64,000 bases of DNA from NCBI GenBank assembly GCA_942493315.1, contig OW818690.1:2666001-2730000 (forward strand), written 5' to 3'. The DNA comes from UBA5429 sp942493315. Lineage in GTDB: Bacteria; Bacteroidota; Bacteroidia; Bacteroidales; WCHB1-69. The notes beneath the pieces are model-generated. The model searched no databases. It saw only the letters and a program-made list of their open reading frames with translations, and was not told the DNA's origin. This document shows, piece by piece, positions 52,113 to 60,775 of the stretch (its first letter is position 1; each line of letters begins with the position of its first letter). Position numbers and translations under genes: made by a program.

Positions 52113-54017
52113 TTACTTTTTCTTGTTATTATTTTGTTGTTTAATAATTTCATCCATTCTGGATTGCCATTTAGATTTTTTCGCTGGTTTCAGCATATTA
52201 GCTTTCAGTTTTGCATGAAGTTTCTTTTCATCAATAGTATATCTGAATAAAAACATTTGAACGAAAGTGATAATATTAACTAAGAAATAATAATAGGTTA
52301 AACCTGAAGAGAAATTATTAAACATTCCTAAAAACATGACAGGCATCAAATACATAAAAATTTTCATCATTTTCATTTGATCTGCACTTCCTGTTGTCAT
52401 CATTTTGTTATTTAACCAAGTATAGACCAGAGTTGCGATTGTCATTAAAAGACAGAATAAACTAACATGATCGCCATAGAAAGGGATATTAAATCCTAAG
52501 TTTGCAACGGAGTCATAAGTAGAAAGGTCGTCAGCCCAAAGGAAAGGTTGTTGTCTTAATTCGTAAGCAGATGGGAAGAATCTGAACATAGCTAAAAGAA
52601 TAGGCATTTGAAGAAGCACAGGAAGACAACCTGACATAGGATTAACACCGGCACTTTTATACAAACTCATCGTAGCCTGCTGTTTTTTCATAGCCTCATC
52701 AGGTTTAGGATAACGAGCGCTAATTTCCTCAATTTCAGGTTTTAAAACTCTCATTTTTGCGGATGAAGAATAGGTTTTAAAAGCAATAGGTAGTAAAACA
52801 ATTTTTAAAATTACAGTTAAAATTAGAATAATAATACCATAACTTAATCCATAAGACTCTAACCAGTTAAACAAAGGAATAACAGCTAATCTATTGATCC
52901 AATGCAATAAAAAGCTCCAACCAAGGGGCACTTGTCTTTCTAAATTAAGATTATACTCTTTTAATAATTTATATTGATTTGGCCCAACAAAAAGGGTCAT
53001 TCCAAATTTACCTTTATCAAGATCTGCAAATTGTATATCTAAATCTGCATTCATTTTTTTCAAAACGACCTGTTGTTTTTCATCTGGAAGGTTAACTTTC
53101 AATCTACCAGAGGTAAAATACCCTTCATCAGCTATTAAAACGGAAGTAAAAAATTGTTGTTTAAACGAAACCCACTTCAAGCCAGTAGTAAAATCTTTTG
53201 TTTCAGATTTGCGTTCATTCAAATTGCTAACTTTAGAAAGATTATCCATAAAAAAAACAGAAGAAAGGTCTTTTTCTGCTTGATAATTACGTTCTACAGA
53301 TTTTAAATCTGCATTCCATTGAAGAGTAAAAGTTTGGGTATTAGGATAAATATATTTTGACATATTTACCATTTTAATATTAAACCCAACTCTGTAGTCA
53401 TTATGATTAAATGTATAGATATATTCGATATAACTATTAGGATCTTTAGTATTCGAAGAATCGTTTAATAATAATGGGTATAATTTCAAAGAAAGTTGTT
53501 GAGATTTTCCATCAGTTATTTTAATAATCTGAGGTTGATCAGAAACGAAGTAACAATTTTTAGTAAGAATACGAGATTGGTTTTTCAACATCAATTCGAT
53601 ATTCATATTTGTATTTTTACCATCAAAAAGGATCAGTTTTTCTTTTGGTTTTCCTTTTTCTGTATATTTGTTAATATCGTTAAATTCGATAGAAGCAATG
53701 TAGCCGCCTAATTTAGATATGGAATATTTGGCAATTTTAGTTTCAACTATAATCTGATTTAGAGAATCTGAAGGGTTGTAAAAATAGATTTCTTCATTAG
53801 TTTTAAGAGCAGGAAGGTTTTGATTTTGAGTATTAGGCAAAGAGTCTGGAGGTGTAGATTTAGGGGAATTAGTAGTATCAATAGGCGCTAATTTTTGTTC
53901 AGTAGTTTGTTTATTTAGTTCTTGATTTTTAGTTTTTTGATTAGAAGAATTATAGAGGCCAAAACCTATTAATAATCCTAGCATAATCAGTAATCCAACA
54001 ATTGTATTTTTATCCAT
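52113..54017 (-). CDS. yidC: membrane protein insertase YidC
   Basis: A 634-residue YidC. N-terminal helix MDKNTIVGLLIMLGLLIGF, a large periplasmic beta domain (residues about 90-370), then the five-helix insertase core: LAVIPLFNWLESYGLSYGIIILILTVILK, KMRVLKPEIEEISARYPKPDEAMKKQQ, GVNPMSGCLPVLLQMPILLAMF, and a cytosolic basic tail (KPAKKSKWQSRMDEIIKQQNN). The ATG at 54017 was chosen because it begins the conserved MDKNTI helix; the upstream extension is unlikely. A strong promoter follows at 54042-54074, before the nearby IS element, so expression should be intact. Confidence 0.95.
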   Translation of the reverse strand: MDKNTIVGLLIMLGLLIGFGLYNSSNQKTKNQELNKQTTEQKLAPIDTTNSPKSTPPDSLPNTQNQNLPALKTNEEIYFYNPSDSLNQIIVETKIAKYSISKLGGYIASIEFNDINKYTEKGKPKEKLILFDGKNTNMNIELMLKNQSRILTKNCYFVSDQPQIIKITDGKSQQLSLKLYPLLLNDSSNTKDPNSYIEYIYTFNHNDYRVGFNIKMVNMSKYIYPNTQTFTLQWNADLKSVERNYQAEKDLSSVFFMDNLSKVSNLNERKSETKDFTTGLKWVSFKQQFFTSVLIADEGYFTSGRLKVNLPDEKQQVVLKKMNADLDIQFADLDKGKFGMTLFVGPNQYKLLKEYNLNLERQVPLGWSFLLHWINRLAVIPLFNWLESYGLSYGIIILILTVILKIVLLPIAFKTYSSSAKMRVLKPEIEEISARYPKPDEAMKKQQATMSLYKSAGVNPMSGCLPVLLQMPILLAMFRFFPSAYELRQQPFLWADDLSTYDSVANLGFNIPFYGDHVSLFCLLMTIATLVYTWLNNKMMTTGSADQMKMMKIFMYLMPVMFLGMFNNFSSGLTYYYFLVNIITFVQMFLFRYTIDEKKLHAKLKANMLKPAKKSKWQSRMDEIIKQQNNNKKK

Positions 54018-54041
54018 TTTCAATAATTTAATAAAAGTCGG

Positions 54042-54074
54042 CAAAGATAATAAAAAAAGTGGAATTGTAGACAA
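54042..54074 (-). promoter_or_regulatory. promoter of yidC
   Basis: Minus-strand TTG (54074-54072), 22 bp, TATCTTTG (54049-54042), with a leader of about 25 nt to the yidC ATG. Both elements fit the phylum's consensus. The IS element starts about 55 bp further upstream, so insertion left this promoter whole. Confidence 0.7.
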
Positions 54075-54129
54075 GAATAGAAGAAGTTTTTAGCTTTGAT
54101 TTTTGATTCTTTCACTTATTCATTTCTTA

Positions 54130-54229
54130 TTCCGAGAAAGTGTTGAATCAGGTAGATTTAAATTTACAATTTTTTTAATTATCTGTTATAAAATTACTTA
54201 CAAAATCTTTTTTCCACACTTTCTCGGAA
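54130..54229. repeat. left 100-bp IS end unit
   Basis: Begins TTCCGAGAAAGTGTTGAA and ends TTCCACACTTTCTCGGAA, so the unit is itself bounded by inverted copies of the terminal motif with an AT-rich core. Read outside-in, the core resembles that of the right unit read outside-in (a shared ...TTTAAA...TTCA...TTTTT...TAATT pattern). The two units are therefore long imperfect terminal inverted repeats. Confidence 0.75.
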
Positions 54230-54411
54230 CGATCTCTTCAATGAATCCCTCTTTAGAAAAATTTAAACACATTTATAAATTTTTCTATACTAATGATTAA
54301 GCCAACTTACTATCTAAGACCCATTTCCCATTTCATTCAAACACCAATTCAACCCTATATTTCATAAAGTTGAACATTATTAAATAAAATAGAAATTATC
54401 CTGCTAAGGTC
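54230..54411. other. IS left interior, no gene seen
   Basis: AT-rich DNA between the left end unit and the transposase stop codon. No reading frame of coding character, RNA gene or clear hairpin terminator is recognised. It is probably the element's non-coding 3' region. Confidence 0.5.
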
Positions 54412-55460
54412 TTAGTTGATAAACATCACACTTTCTTTATACCCCTGTTTGCCTCTTTTGTTCTGTAAACCGTCAATAGCCAGGTGATAAGCAGATAAAT
54501 CGTAATGTCGGTATTTGATTTTTAGCATAAACCATTTCATGTAGTTTTGCAGGTATTTGGTTGCAACCCCTATAAAACGTTCCATCCATCCCACAAATTT
54601 ATTATAGATCTCATTTGCGGTTTGAACATCAAAAGCTTTGTTTCTGCTTTTCACTTTCTTTTGCTCATTCTGATCACAGATGTGATAGCTTAGTTTTTTA
54701 TCTTGCAAAAACAATCTAACTATAGGATGATCATTGATTAATATCTTTTTTGATTTTTTAATTTTAGGATACAATCTTTTTTTTAGTTCATCTTTATCAA
54801 GATCCCCTAAATGGATCACTTTCATATCAAAATCTCCTTTTCGGGAAAATGCAACGGCCATCTGAACTCGATCCGTTTTATCAACCGGTTTGATCAGTTT
54901 TGGAGCTTTCTTGTACTTTTTTTAGGATCAGCAAGGGGATTAGGTGGTTTGAAGTTATAGAAACCATCCGGTTTTTCCCCTTTACGAGAGATCTGATCCT
55001 GAACAAGAATCAATTCAATAACACCATCCATCCCATCAGGAAGATTCTCCTGAATAGATCCAAACACTTTTTTATTCCACTCAAAAGAGGTGTCTAATGA
55101 AATTCCTAACATATCACTACAAAACCTTAAAGTTCCACCATCAGACATTCTTAAGTGAATGTATTGAAATAGTTTATTTTTTTTCTTAACAAAATGGAGA
55201 TAAGTTCCGGTATAAAGAGAATAGCTTTTATGACAATGATTGCATAAAAAACGGGGTGTTTTGTTTTTCATGGTACCGTTTTTCATCACTTTTTCAGATC
55301 CACAATGAGGACATCTCATACCATGAATGTTTTGTAATGTTTGAATCAAAAAATCGAAAGAGGATTGAAAACGATCAGAATGAATTTGATTTTGAAAGAA
55401 TTGGTATTCAGAATCGGATAATCTTTGTTTATGTTCTGAAAAAAGATTGGGAGATTTCAT
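54412..55460 (-). pseudogene. IS1595-like transposase split by a -1 frameshift
   Basis: Together about 349 residues in two frames. The first frame (55460-54894, 188 aa) has a zinc ribbon (MRCPHCGSEKVMKNG, FLCNHCHKSYSLYTGTY) and an HTH (GISLDTSFEWNKKVF). The second frame (to 54412) has ILINDHPIVRLFL with a likely catalytic Asp and the family hallmark ERFIGVATKYLQNYMKWF. The frames differ by -1; a run of seven A (seven T at 54917-54923, plus strand) lies just before the first stop. The first catalytic Asp-Glu expected after IEL is replaced by ILVQDQ, so the enzyme may be dead even if the frameshift is bypassed. Confidence 0.72.
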
Positions 55461-55572
55461 AGTTTTGAGAGTTAGGTTAGTAATTAAATAGTTGAGGCAA
55501 AGATAGTATAAAGATTGAAATAAACAATAAAAAAACGAGAAAATGGGGGAGAAATTATCAACAAATCAACAG
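55461..55572. other. transposase leader, no gene seen
   Basis: AT-rich 112 bp between the transposase start and the right IS end unit. It should hold the transposase promoter, but no convincing TTG/TAnnTTTG pair was identified on the minus strand. Confidence 0.4.
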
Positions 55573-55672
55573 TTCCGGTAAAGTGTTGGAAAACTATTTA
55601 ACAACATAATAAAAATGAACAAATTATGAAAAATGAATTTTTAAACCGAGCATTTTCCACACTTTCTCGGAA
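55573..55672. repeat. right 100-bp IS end unit
   Basis: Begins TTCCGGTAAAGTGTTGGAA (a diverged inner copy) and ends TTCCACACTTTCTCGGAA. It is exactly the same length as the left unit. The inner copy is less conserved than the outer one, as expected if only the outer copy is under selection as the cleavage end. Confidence 0.75.
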
Positions 55673-55724
55673 TAAGTGATTGGGGACACTTAGTCCTTTG
55701 GAAGCTCTTTAACGAATCGATTTC

Positions 55725-55758
55725 TTGGTCAAATCTTCAACTTTTTTTAGTACTTTTG
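55725..55758 (+). promoter_or_regulatory. promoter of the pyrK-pyrD operon
   Basis: TTG (55725-55727), 23 bp, TACTTTTG (55751-55758), ending 23 bp before the pyrK ATG. It lies outside the IS, so expression does not depend on the element. Confidence 0.65.
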
Positions 55759-55781
55759 CATCAATTTAAATCAATTTAATA

Positions 55782-56516
55782 ATGGATTATTTTAAAACTA
55801 AAGTACTTTCTAATCAAAAAATTAGCTCTGATATCTTGGTTATTAATGTTCCCAACAATGATCAAAATATTCTTCCAGGCCAATTTTTTATGCTTAAATC
55901 CTGGGATGATCATTTCCCATTATTCAGACCTATTAGTGTTTATAATGTCGAAAATGATTTTATTTCTTTCATGTATAGAGTCGTTGGTTCTGGTACTGCC
56001 AATTTAGCTAAACTTAAAAAAGGTAATCCAATTGAAATCCTGGGCCCACTTGGCAATGGATTTCCTGTTAATCAAGTGAATGGCACTATTGCTCTTGTTG
56101 GCGGTGGAGTCGGAATTCCGCCTCTTTTTGAAACTGCTAAACAATTAAAAAGAATGGGTAATATTGTTCATGTTTTTCTTGGTTACAAAGATGAATTGTT
56201 TGGATTTGAAGAATTTGAAAATATTGCAGACGCCATTTTTATTGCGTGCGAAAATGGAAATGAAGGTTATAAAGGGTATATCACTGATATTTTTGACCCA
56301 GCAATTTATAATGCAGTATTTACATGTGGTCCTGAAGTGATGATGTTTAAAGTAAGAGATAAATGTATGCAACTAAATATTCCTTCTTGGCTATCAATGG
56401 AAAAACACATGGCTTGCGGTGTGGGAGCTTGTTTGGTTTGTAATTGTGATACCATTCACGGGACTAAAAGAGCTTGTAAAGATGGTCCTGTATTTTTAGG
56501 AAGTGATATTCTTTAA
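55782..56516 (+). CDS. pyrK: dihydroorotate dehydrogenase electron-transfer subunit
   Basis: A 244-residue FAD/2Fe-2S subunit that passes electrons from PyrD to NAD in class 1B dihydroorotate dehydrogenase. Motifs: GQFFMLKSWDDHFPLFRPISVYN (flavin site), VGGGVGIPPLFETAKQLK (NAD-binding), and the cluster region MACGVGACLVCNCDTIHGTKRACKDGPVF with four Cys. It is followed after 19 bp by its partner pyrD, which confirms the assignment. Confidence 0.94.
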   Translation: MDYFKTKVLSNQKISSDILVINVPNNDQNILPGQFFMLKSWDDHFPLFRPISVYNVENDFISFMYRVVGSGTANLAKLKKGNPIEILGPLGNGFPVNQVNGTIALVGGGVGIPPLFETAKQLKRMGNIVHVFLGYKDELFGFEEFENIADAIFIACENGNEGYKGYITDIFDPAIYNAVFTCGPEVMMFKVRDKCMQLNIPSWLSMEKHMACGVGACLVCNCDTIHGTKRACKDGPVFLGSDIL

Positions 56517-56535
56517 GTATTAAAAATTATTGAGA

Positions 56536-57438
56536 ATGAATAGGTTAGAAACAAATATTAATGGTATAAAATTTAAAAATCCAATTATTGCTGCTTCAGG
56601 CTGTTTTGGATTTGGTAGAGAGTATAATGAATTGTATGACGTCTCTATATTAGGAGGAATCAGTTCTAAAGGTTTAACTTTAGAACCTCGTCAGGGAAAT
56701 AAGGGTATGAGAGTGTGGGAAACTCCTTCAGGAATGTTGAATAGCGTGGGACTTCAAAATCCGGGTGTCCCCAAATTTATCTCTGATGAATTGCCTTGGA
56801 TGGAAAAACTTGGAAATGTTATTATTGCTAACCTTGGGGGTAGTTTAATTGAAGATTATATTAATGGTATTATTTTACTAAATGATACAAATGTTGATTT
56901 TATTGAACTCAATATATCTTGTCCTAATGTAAAAACAGGTGGTATGGCTTTGGGTATAAAAAATGATATTGCTTTTGAGGCTGTTAAATTAGCTAAAAAT
57001 GCATCGAAAAAACCTTTAATGGTAAAGTTGTCTCCCAATGCTGAAAATATCGTTGAAATGGCTAAGGCTTGTGAAGAAGCTGGGGCTGATTCTCTTTCAT
57101 TAGTAAATACTTTTAAAGGTATGGCTGTCGATGTTAAAAAACGGAAACCTGTCTTTAATAATGTTTATGCCGGACTTTCAGGTGCTGCTATTAAACCTTT
57201 AGCCCTCAGAATGGTACATGAAGTTGCCAAAAATGTTTCTATTCCTGTGATAGGATTAGGTGGTATTTATTCCGTTGAAGATATTTTAGAATTTATTATG
57301 GTAGGTGCTTCTGCTGTTCAAATTGGAACAGTTAATTTTAGTCATCCAACCATTATTCCATCTTTAATTAAAGGTTTAGAAGATTATTGTATCAATGAGA
57401 ATATTAACAATATAATGGAAATAAAAGGGATTATTTAA
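56536..57438 (+). CDS. pyrD: dihydroorotate dehydrogenase, class 1B catalytic subunit
   Basis: A 300-residue FMN enzyme (PyrDB type) oxidising dihydroorotate to orotate in pyrimidine synthesis. Motifs: PIIAASGCFGFGREY, GGISSKGLTLEPRQGN, the active-site Cys in ELNISCPNVKTGG, and IGLGGIYSVEDILEFIMVGASAVQIGT. The ATG at 56536 gives the normal MNRLETNINGIKFKNP start; a TTG two codons upstream is rejected. It pairs with pyrK directly upstream and is followed after 2 bp by the CPBP protease gene. Confidence 0.96.
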   Translation: MNRLETNINGIKFKNPIIAASGCFGFGREYNELYDVSILGGISSKGLTLEPRQGNKGMRVWETPSGMLNSVGLQNPGVPKFISDELPWMEKLGNVIIANLGGSLIEDYINGIILLNDTNVDFIELNISCPNVKTGGMALGIKNDIAFEAVKLAKNASKKPLMVKLSPNAENIVEMAKACEEAGADSLSLVNTFKGMAVDVKKRKPVFNNVYAGLSGAAIKPLALRMVHEVAKNVSIPVIGLGGIYSVEDILEFIMVGASAVQIGTVNFSHPTIIPSLIKGLEDYCINENINNIMEIKGII

Positions 57439-57440
57439 AC

Positions 57441-58367
57441 ATGAAACATACTCCATTTTTTGAAGGAAAATCTATAGGGTTTAAGATTCTAATTTTTATT
57501 TTATTGATTATTATTGGATTTTCTCTTTTTAATATTCTAGGAACTTTAATTTCCGCTTTCATTTGGTCTAAAGAAAACCTTTTAAATACTCCTGATGCTA
57601 TTCGTCTGGTTTTGGTCTTTGGTACGGTTGGGTCCTTTTTATTCCCTGCTTTTTTTTATTTGTTTTTTGAATTCAAATCTCAAAATCAAATCAGATCAAC
57701 TACAACATTTAAAAATCTACTCTTTCCTTCAATAAAACAAAAAAAATCCATTTTAATAGTAATTATTCTTTCTGTGATTATAATCCCTTTAGTTGCATAT
57801 TTGGGAGAATTAAACCAGAATATCAAACTGCCTCATTCTTTAATAAAAATGGAGGAGTGGATGAAATCTTTAGAAAACGAAAATGCTTCAATACTCGAAT
57901 TACTAACAAAAAACAGTAATTTTTATCTTTTATTGCTCAATTTATTTGTAATGGCTTTTATCCCAGCATTTTGTGAAGAACTTTTTTTTAGAGGAGCTGT
58001 TCAAACAATATTGAAAAGTATTATTAAAAATAATCACATTATTATTTTTATAACTGCATTGGTTTTTAGTGCTATTCATTTTCAATTTTATGGGTTTTTC
58101 CCAAGATTTATTTTAGGTATTTATTTAGGTTATCTCACAGTTTGGAGTGGTACACTATTTTTGCCCATTTTAGCCCATTTTCTTCATAATGGAATCAGTT
58201 TATGTATTGAATTTTATAATCAATCTTCAGGAAATTCTTTAGAAAAATTGAAAATTTCCGAGATTAATGGTTTTTATATTTTAATATCTTTACTCCTGTT
58301 TATTTCTTTTTGCCTTATTTATTTTCTTTATTTAGATCTCAAAAAGAAGAAGTTACACTCTTTCTAA
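57441..58367 (+). CDS. CPBP family intramembrane metalloprotease
   Basis: A 308-residue membrane protein with about eight hydrophobic helices. The CPBP (CAAX protease and bacteriocin-processing) motifs are clear: EELFFRGAVQTIL (motif 1, Glu-Glu-Arg), FSAIHFQFYGFFPRFILG (motif 2, His) and LPILAHFLHNGISL (motif 3, His/Asn). Members cleave membrane-linked peptides or act in bacteriocin self-immunity. No peptide-precursor gene is adjacent, so the role here is probably envelope housekeeping. It begins 2 bp after pyrD. Confidence 0.9.
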   Translation: MKHTPFFEGKSIGFKILIFILLIIIGFSLFNILGTLISAFIWSKENLLNTPDAIRLVLVFGTVGSFLFPAFFYLFFEFKSQNQIRSTTTFKNLLFPSIKQKKSILIVIILSVIIIPLVAYLGELNQNIKLPHSLIKMEEWMKSLENENASILELLTKNSNFYLLLLNLFVMAFIPAFCEELFFRGAVQTILKSIIKNNHIIIFITALVFSAIHFQFYGFFPRFILGIYLGYLTVWSGTLFLPILAHFLHNGISLCIEFYNQSSGNSLEKLKISEINGFYILISLLLFISFCLIYFLYLDLKKKKLHSF

Positions 58368-58433
58368 TTGTTCTTTGACTATATGGTATTGATAGAATGA
58401 CCAATTCTATTGAACATTTATTTTATTTTATTG

Positions 58434-58463
58434 TTGCATTTTATAAATAATGTTTTATATTTG
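58434..58463 (+). promoter_or_regulatory. promoter of the histidine kinase gene
   Basis: TTG (58434-58436), 19 bp, TATATTTG (58456-58463), a full consensus match, with a leader of about 70 nt to the ATG at 58536. It lies inside the longest open frame, which supports the internal start at 58536. Confidence 0.75.
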
Positions 58464-58535
58464 CGTCATGAAATTACCTTAATAAAATTTACCTTTTTTC
58501 GCTTTTATTTCATTTTTTTGATTTTTATAAATAAG

Positions 58536-60773
58536 ATGAAAAATAAAATTATATTACTTCTCTTTCTTACTTTTATTTCATTTTTCAAAGCTAGTTTTGG
58601 AAATGATTCTGTCATTGCTCCAATAAAAAATGTCTTACTTCTTGATTCTTATAATGTAAATTATAGATGGAGTAGAAATTTAATTAATGGAGTAATCGAT
58701 CAATTTTCTGATTTTAATAAAGAAGTTATTATAAATATTGAACACTTAGACCAAAGATCTTATGCGGAAACATTTGACTTTGAAACTATTGCTCAAATAA
58801 TTAAAACCAAATATATTCATATTAAATTTGACGTCATTATTGTTTCTGATAATCCTAGTTTTAATTTTATAAAAGAATATAAAGATCAACTTTTTCCTGG
58901 AATACCTATTGTGTTTTGTGGATATAATAACTTAAATGAAAAGGATTTAATTGGATTAAAAAATATAACCGGAATAAATGAAGAAGTACATATCGATCAA
59001 TCTATTGATTTAATTAAATCGATTCATGCTAAACTTGAAACTGTCATTTTCATCAGTTCTACAAAAGATGTATCATTTAGTACTTATGTAAATAAAATTA
59101 ATACTTATATCAAAAATGATAAAACTGATATTCAATTTTTTAATTTTTCAGACATTAATTCAAAAGATTTAAAAACTAAACTAAAAAGTTTTTCCAAAAA
59201 TACAGCTATTTTAATATTTGGATCACTTTCTGATGAAACAAAACCATCAAAAAGCACTCAAATTATTACAAATTTATCTCCATTTCCAGTATATTCCAAT
59301 TGGGATTATGCTTTAAATAATGGAATTGTAGGAGGAATTATTGTTAATGGTTATTTTCAGGGTTCTCAAGCGGCTGAATTAGCAAAAAGAATATTAAATG
59401 GAGAAAATGCTGATCAAATTCCAGTTATTATGGAAACACCTTCGGCTAAAATATTTGATTATAAAGCTTTATATAAATACAATATTCCTTTATCTTCCCT
59501 TCCGGAAGATTGTAAAATTATTAACGAACCCTATAATTTGTGGGATTCTCATAAACTTTTATTAATAACAATCATTATTTTTATTGTTATTTTAATCACT
59601 GTTATTATTATTTTATTGTTTATCAATACTCAAAAGAATGTAATTAGAAAAAATCTTTTAAAAACTGAACTTCAATTAACACAGATTAGTAAAAATTTAA
59701 TTAATGGATTCATTTATCAGATTGATACTGGGATTGCCTGTGAATCTAAAAAATTTACATTTATAAGTGATACGGTTTATAACTTTCTTGGAGTAGCAAA
59801 AGAGGAAGTATATTCCAATTATAATGCACTTTATGATATGGTTCATCCTGAAGATATCTTAAAATTATATGAAATAGAAAAAAATGCTGTTAAAAGAATG
59901 ACTATGTTCCGTTTTGAAGGAAGATTAATTACAAAAGAAGGTAAAATAAAATATTTTTTATGTACATCAATTCCTCAGAAAAACAAGGATAATCATATAG
60001 TTTGGGATGGTTTAACAATAGATATTGAAGCACTAAAAAAAACAGAAGAGGAACTTATTCAATCCAAATTGAAAGCTGAAGAAAGTAATAGGTTAATAAC
60101 TGCATTTTTATCAAACTTAGGACATGAAATAAGAACTCCTATGAATGGAATTATGGGATTTATGAATATTCTAAAAACATTTAATTTTAATAAATCTGAT
60201 AGAGATCAATATGTCAACTCGTTTAATGAAAGTGCTAAAAGATTTTTAACAACCTTAAACGATTTAATTTTAATTTCAGAAATTCAATCATCTAATAAAA
60301 TTGAAATCAATAAATCTAAAATATCCATTAATGGTATTATGCAAAATATTTATGATAAATATTATAGTGAGATATTATCAAAATCAATAGCTTTTAAATG
60401 GGATAAAACAAAGTGGACTAATGATATAATGATCTATTCAGATTTTGAAAAATTAAATAAAATTTTGTCAACCCTTGTTTTAAATGCTATAAAATATACT
60501 TATTCTGGTGAAATTGTGATCTCATGTCAAAAACAAGAAAACTTTATCCTTTTTAAAGTTTTTGATACCGGAATTGGAATACCAAAAGAAAATCTGGAAC
60601 TGGTGTTTGACTTATTTGTTCAAGTTGAAATGGAAAGCGCCCGCTTTTATGAAGGAACAGGATTAGGTTTATCAATTGCTAAAGCTTATACAGAATTACT
60701 CGGCGGTACAATTGGTGTCGAAAGTGAAGAAAATATTTGCTCTACATTTTACTTCACAATTCCAATAAACTGA
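58536..60773 (+). CDS. sensor histidine kinase with ABC-substrate-binding-like sensor domain
   Basis: A 745-residue membrane sensor kinase. Residues about 1-25 are a signal sequence. Residues about 30-330 form a periplasmic domain like ABC_sub_bind proteins (VLLLDSYNVNYRWSRN; GIPIVFCGYNNLNEKDL; VGGIIVNGYFQGSQAAELA). Then come one transmembrane helix (LLLITIIIFIVILITVIIIL), a PAS domain, and HisKA with phospho-accepting His near 530 (NLGHEIRTPMNGIMGFM). HATPase motifs are NAIKYT, DTGIGIPKENLELVFDLF and GTGLGLSIAKAYTELLGG. No receiver domain or response-regulator gene is adjacent, so the partner is elsewhere. The ligand is unknown. Confidence 0.9.
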   Translation: MKNKIILLLFLTFISFFKASFGNDSVIAPIKNVLLLDSYNVNYRWSRNLINGVIDQFSDFNKEVIINIEHLDQRSYAETFDFETIAQIIKTKYIHIKFDVIIVSDNPSFNFIKEYKDQLFPGIPIVFCGYNNLNEKDLIGLKNITGINEEVHIDQSIDLIKSIHAKLETVIFISSTKDVSFSTYVNKINTYIKNDKTDIQFFNFSDINSKDLKTKLKSFSKNTAILIFGSLSDETKPSKSTQIITNLSPFPVYSNWDYALNNGIVGGIIVNGYFQGSQAAELAKRILNGENADQIPVIMETPSAKIFDYKALYKYNIPLSSLPEDCKIINEPYNLWDSHKLLLITIIIFIVILITVIIILLFINTQKNVIRKNLLKTELQLTQISKNLINGFIYQIDTGIACESKKFTFISDTVYNFLGVAKEEVYSNYNALYDMVHPEDILKLYEIEKNAVKRMTMFRFEGRLITKEGKIKYFLCTSIPQKNKDNHIVWDGLTIDIEALKKTEEELIQSKLKAEESNRLITAFLSNLGHEIRTPMNGIMGFMNILKTFNFNKSDRDQYVNSFNESAKRFLTTLNDLILISEIQSSNKIEINKSKISINGIMQNIYDKYYSEILSKSIAFKWDKTKWTNDIMIYSDFEKLNKILSTLVLNAIKYTYSGEIVISCQKQENFILFKVFDTGIGIPKENLELVFDLFVQVEMESARFYEGTGLGLSIAKAYTELLGGTIGVESEENICSTFYFTIPIN

Positions 60774-60775
60774 GA

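Larger units (their letters stand above)
54130..55672 (-). mobile_element. IS1595-like insertion sequence with 100-bp compound ends
   Basis: About 1.54 kb carrying one frameshifted IS1595-like transposase, inserted between yidC and pyrK. The outer ends are inverted: TTCCGAGAAAGTGTTGAA at 54130 and TTCCACACTTTCTCGGAA ending at 55672 (one mismatch). Pairing extends 4 bp further out (CTTA/TAAG). Each end also has an inner inverted copy of the same motif exactly 100 bp away. No clear 8-bp target duplication is seen next to the ends. Its position may have separated yidC from its usual upstream neighbours. Confidence 0.75.

Noticed and set aside
54118..55684. 8-bp target-site duplication of the IS
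   Set aside because: The flanks (about ATTTCTTA on the left, TAAGTGAT on the right) are not direct repeats. The local similarity is an extension of the inverted repeat.
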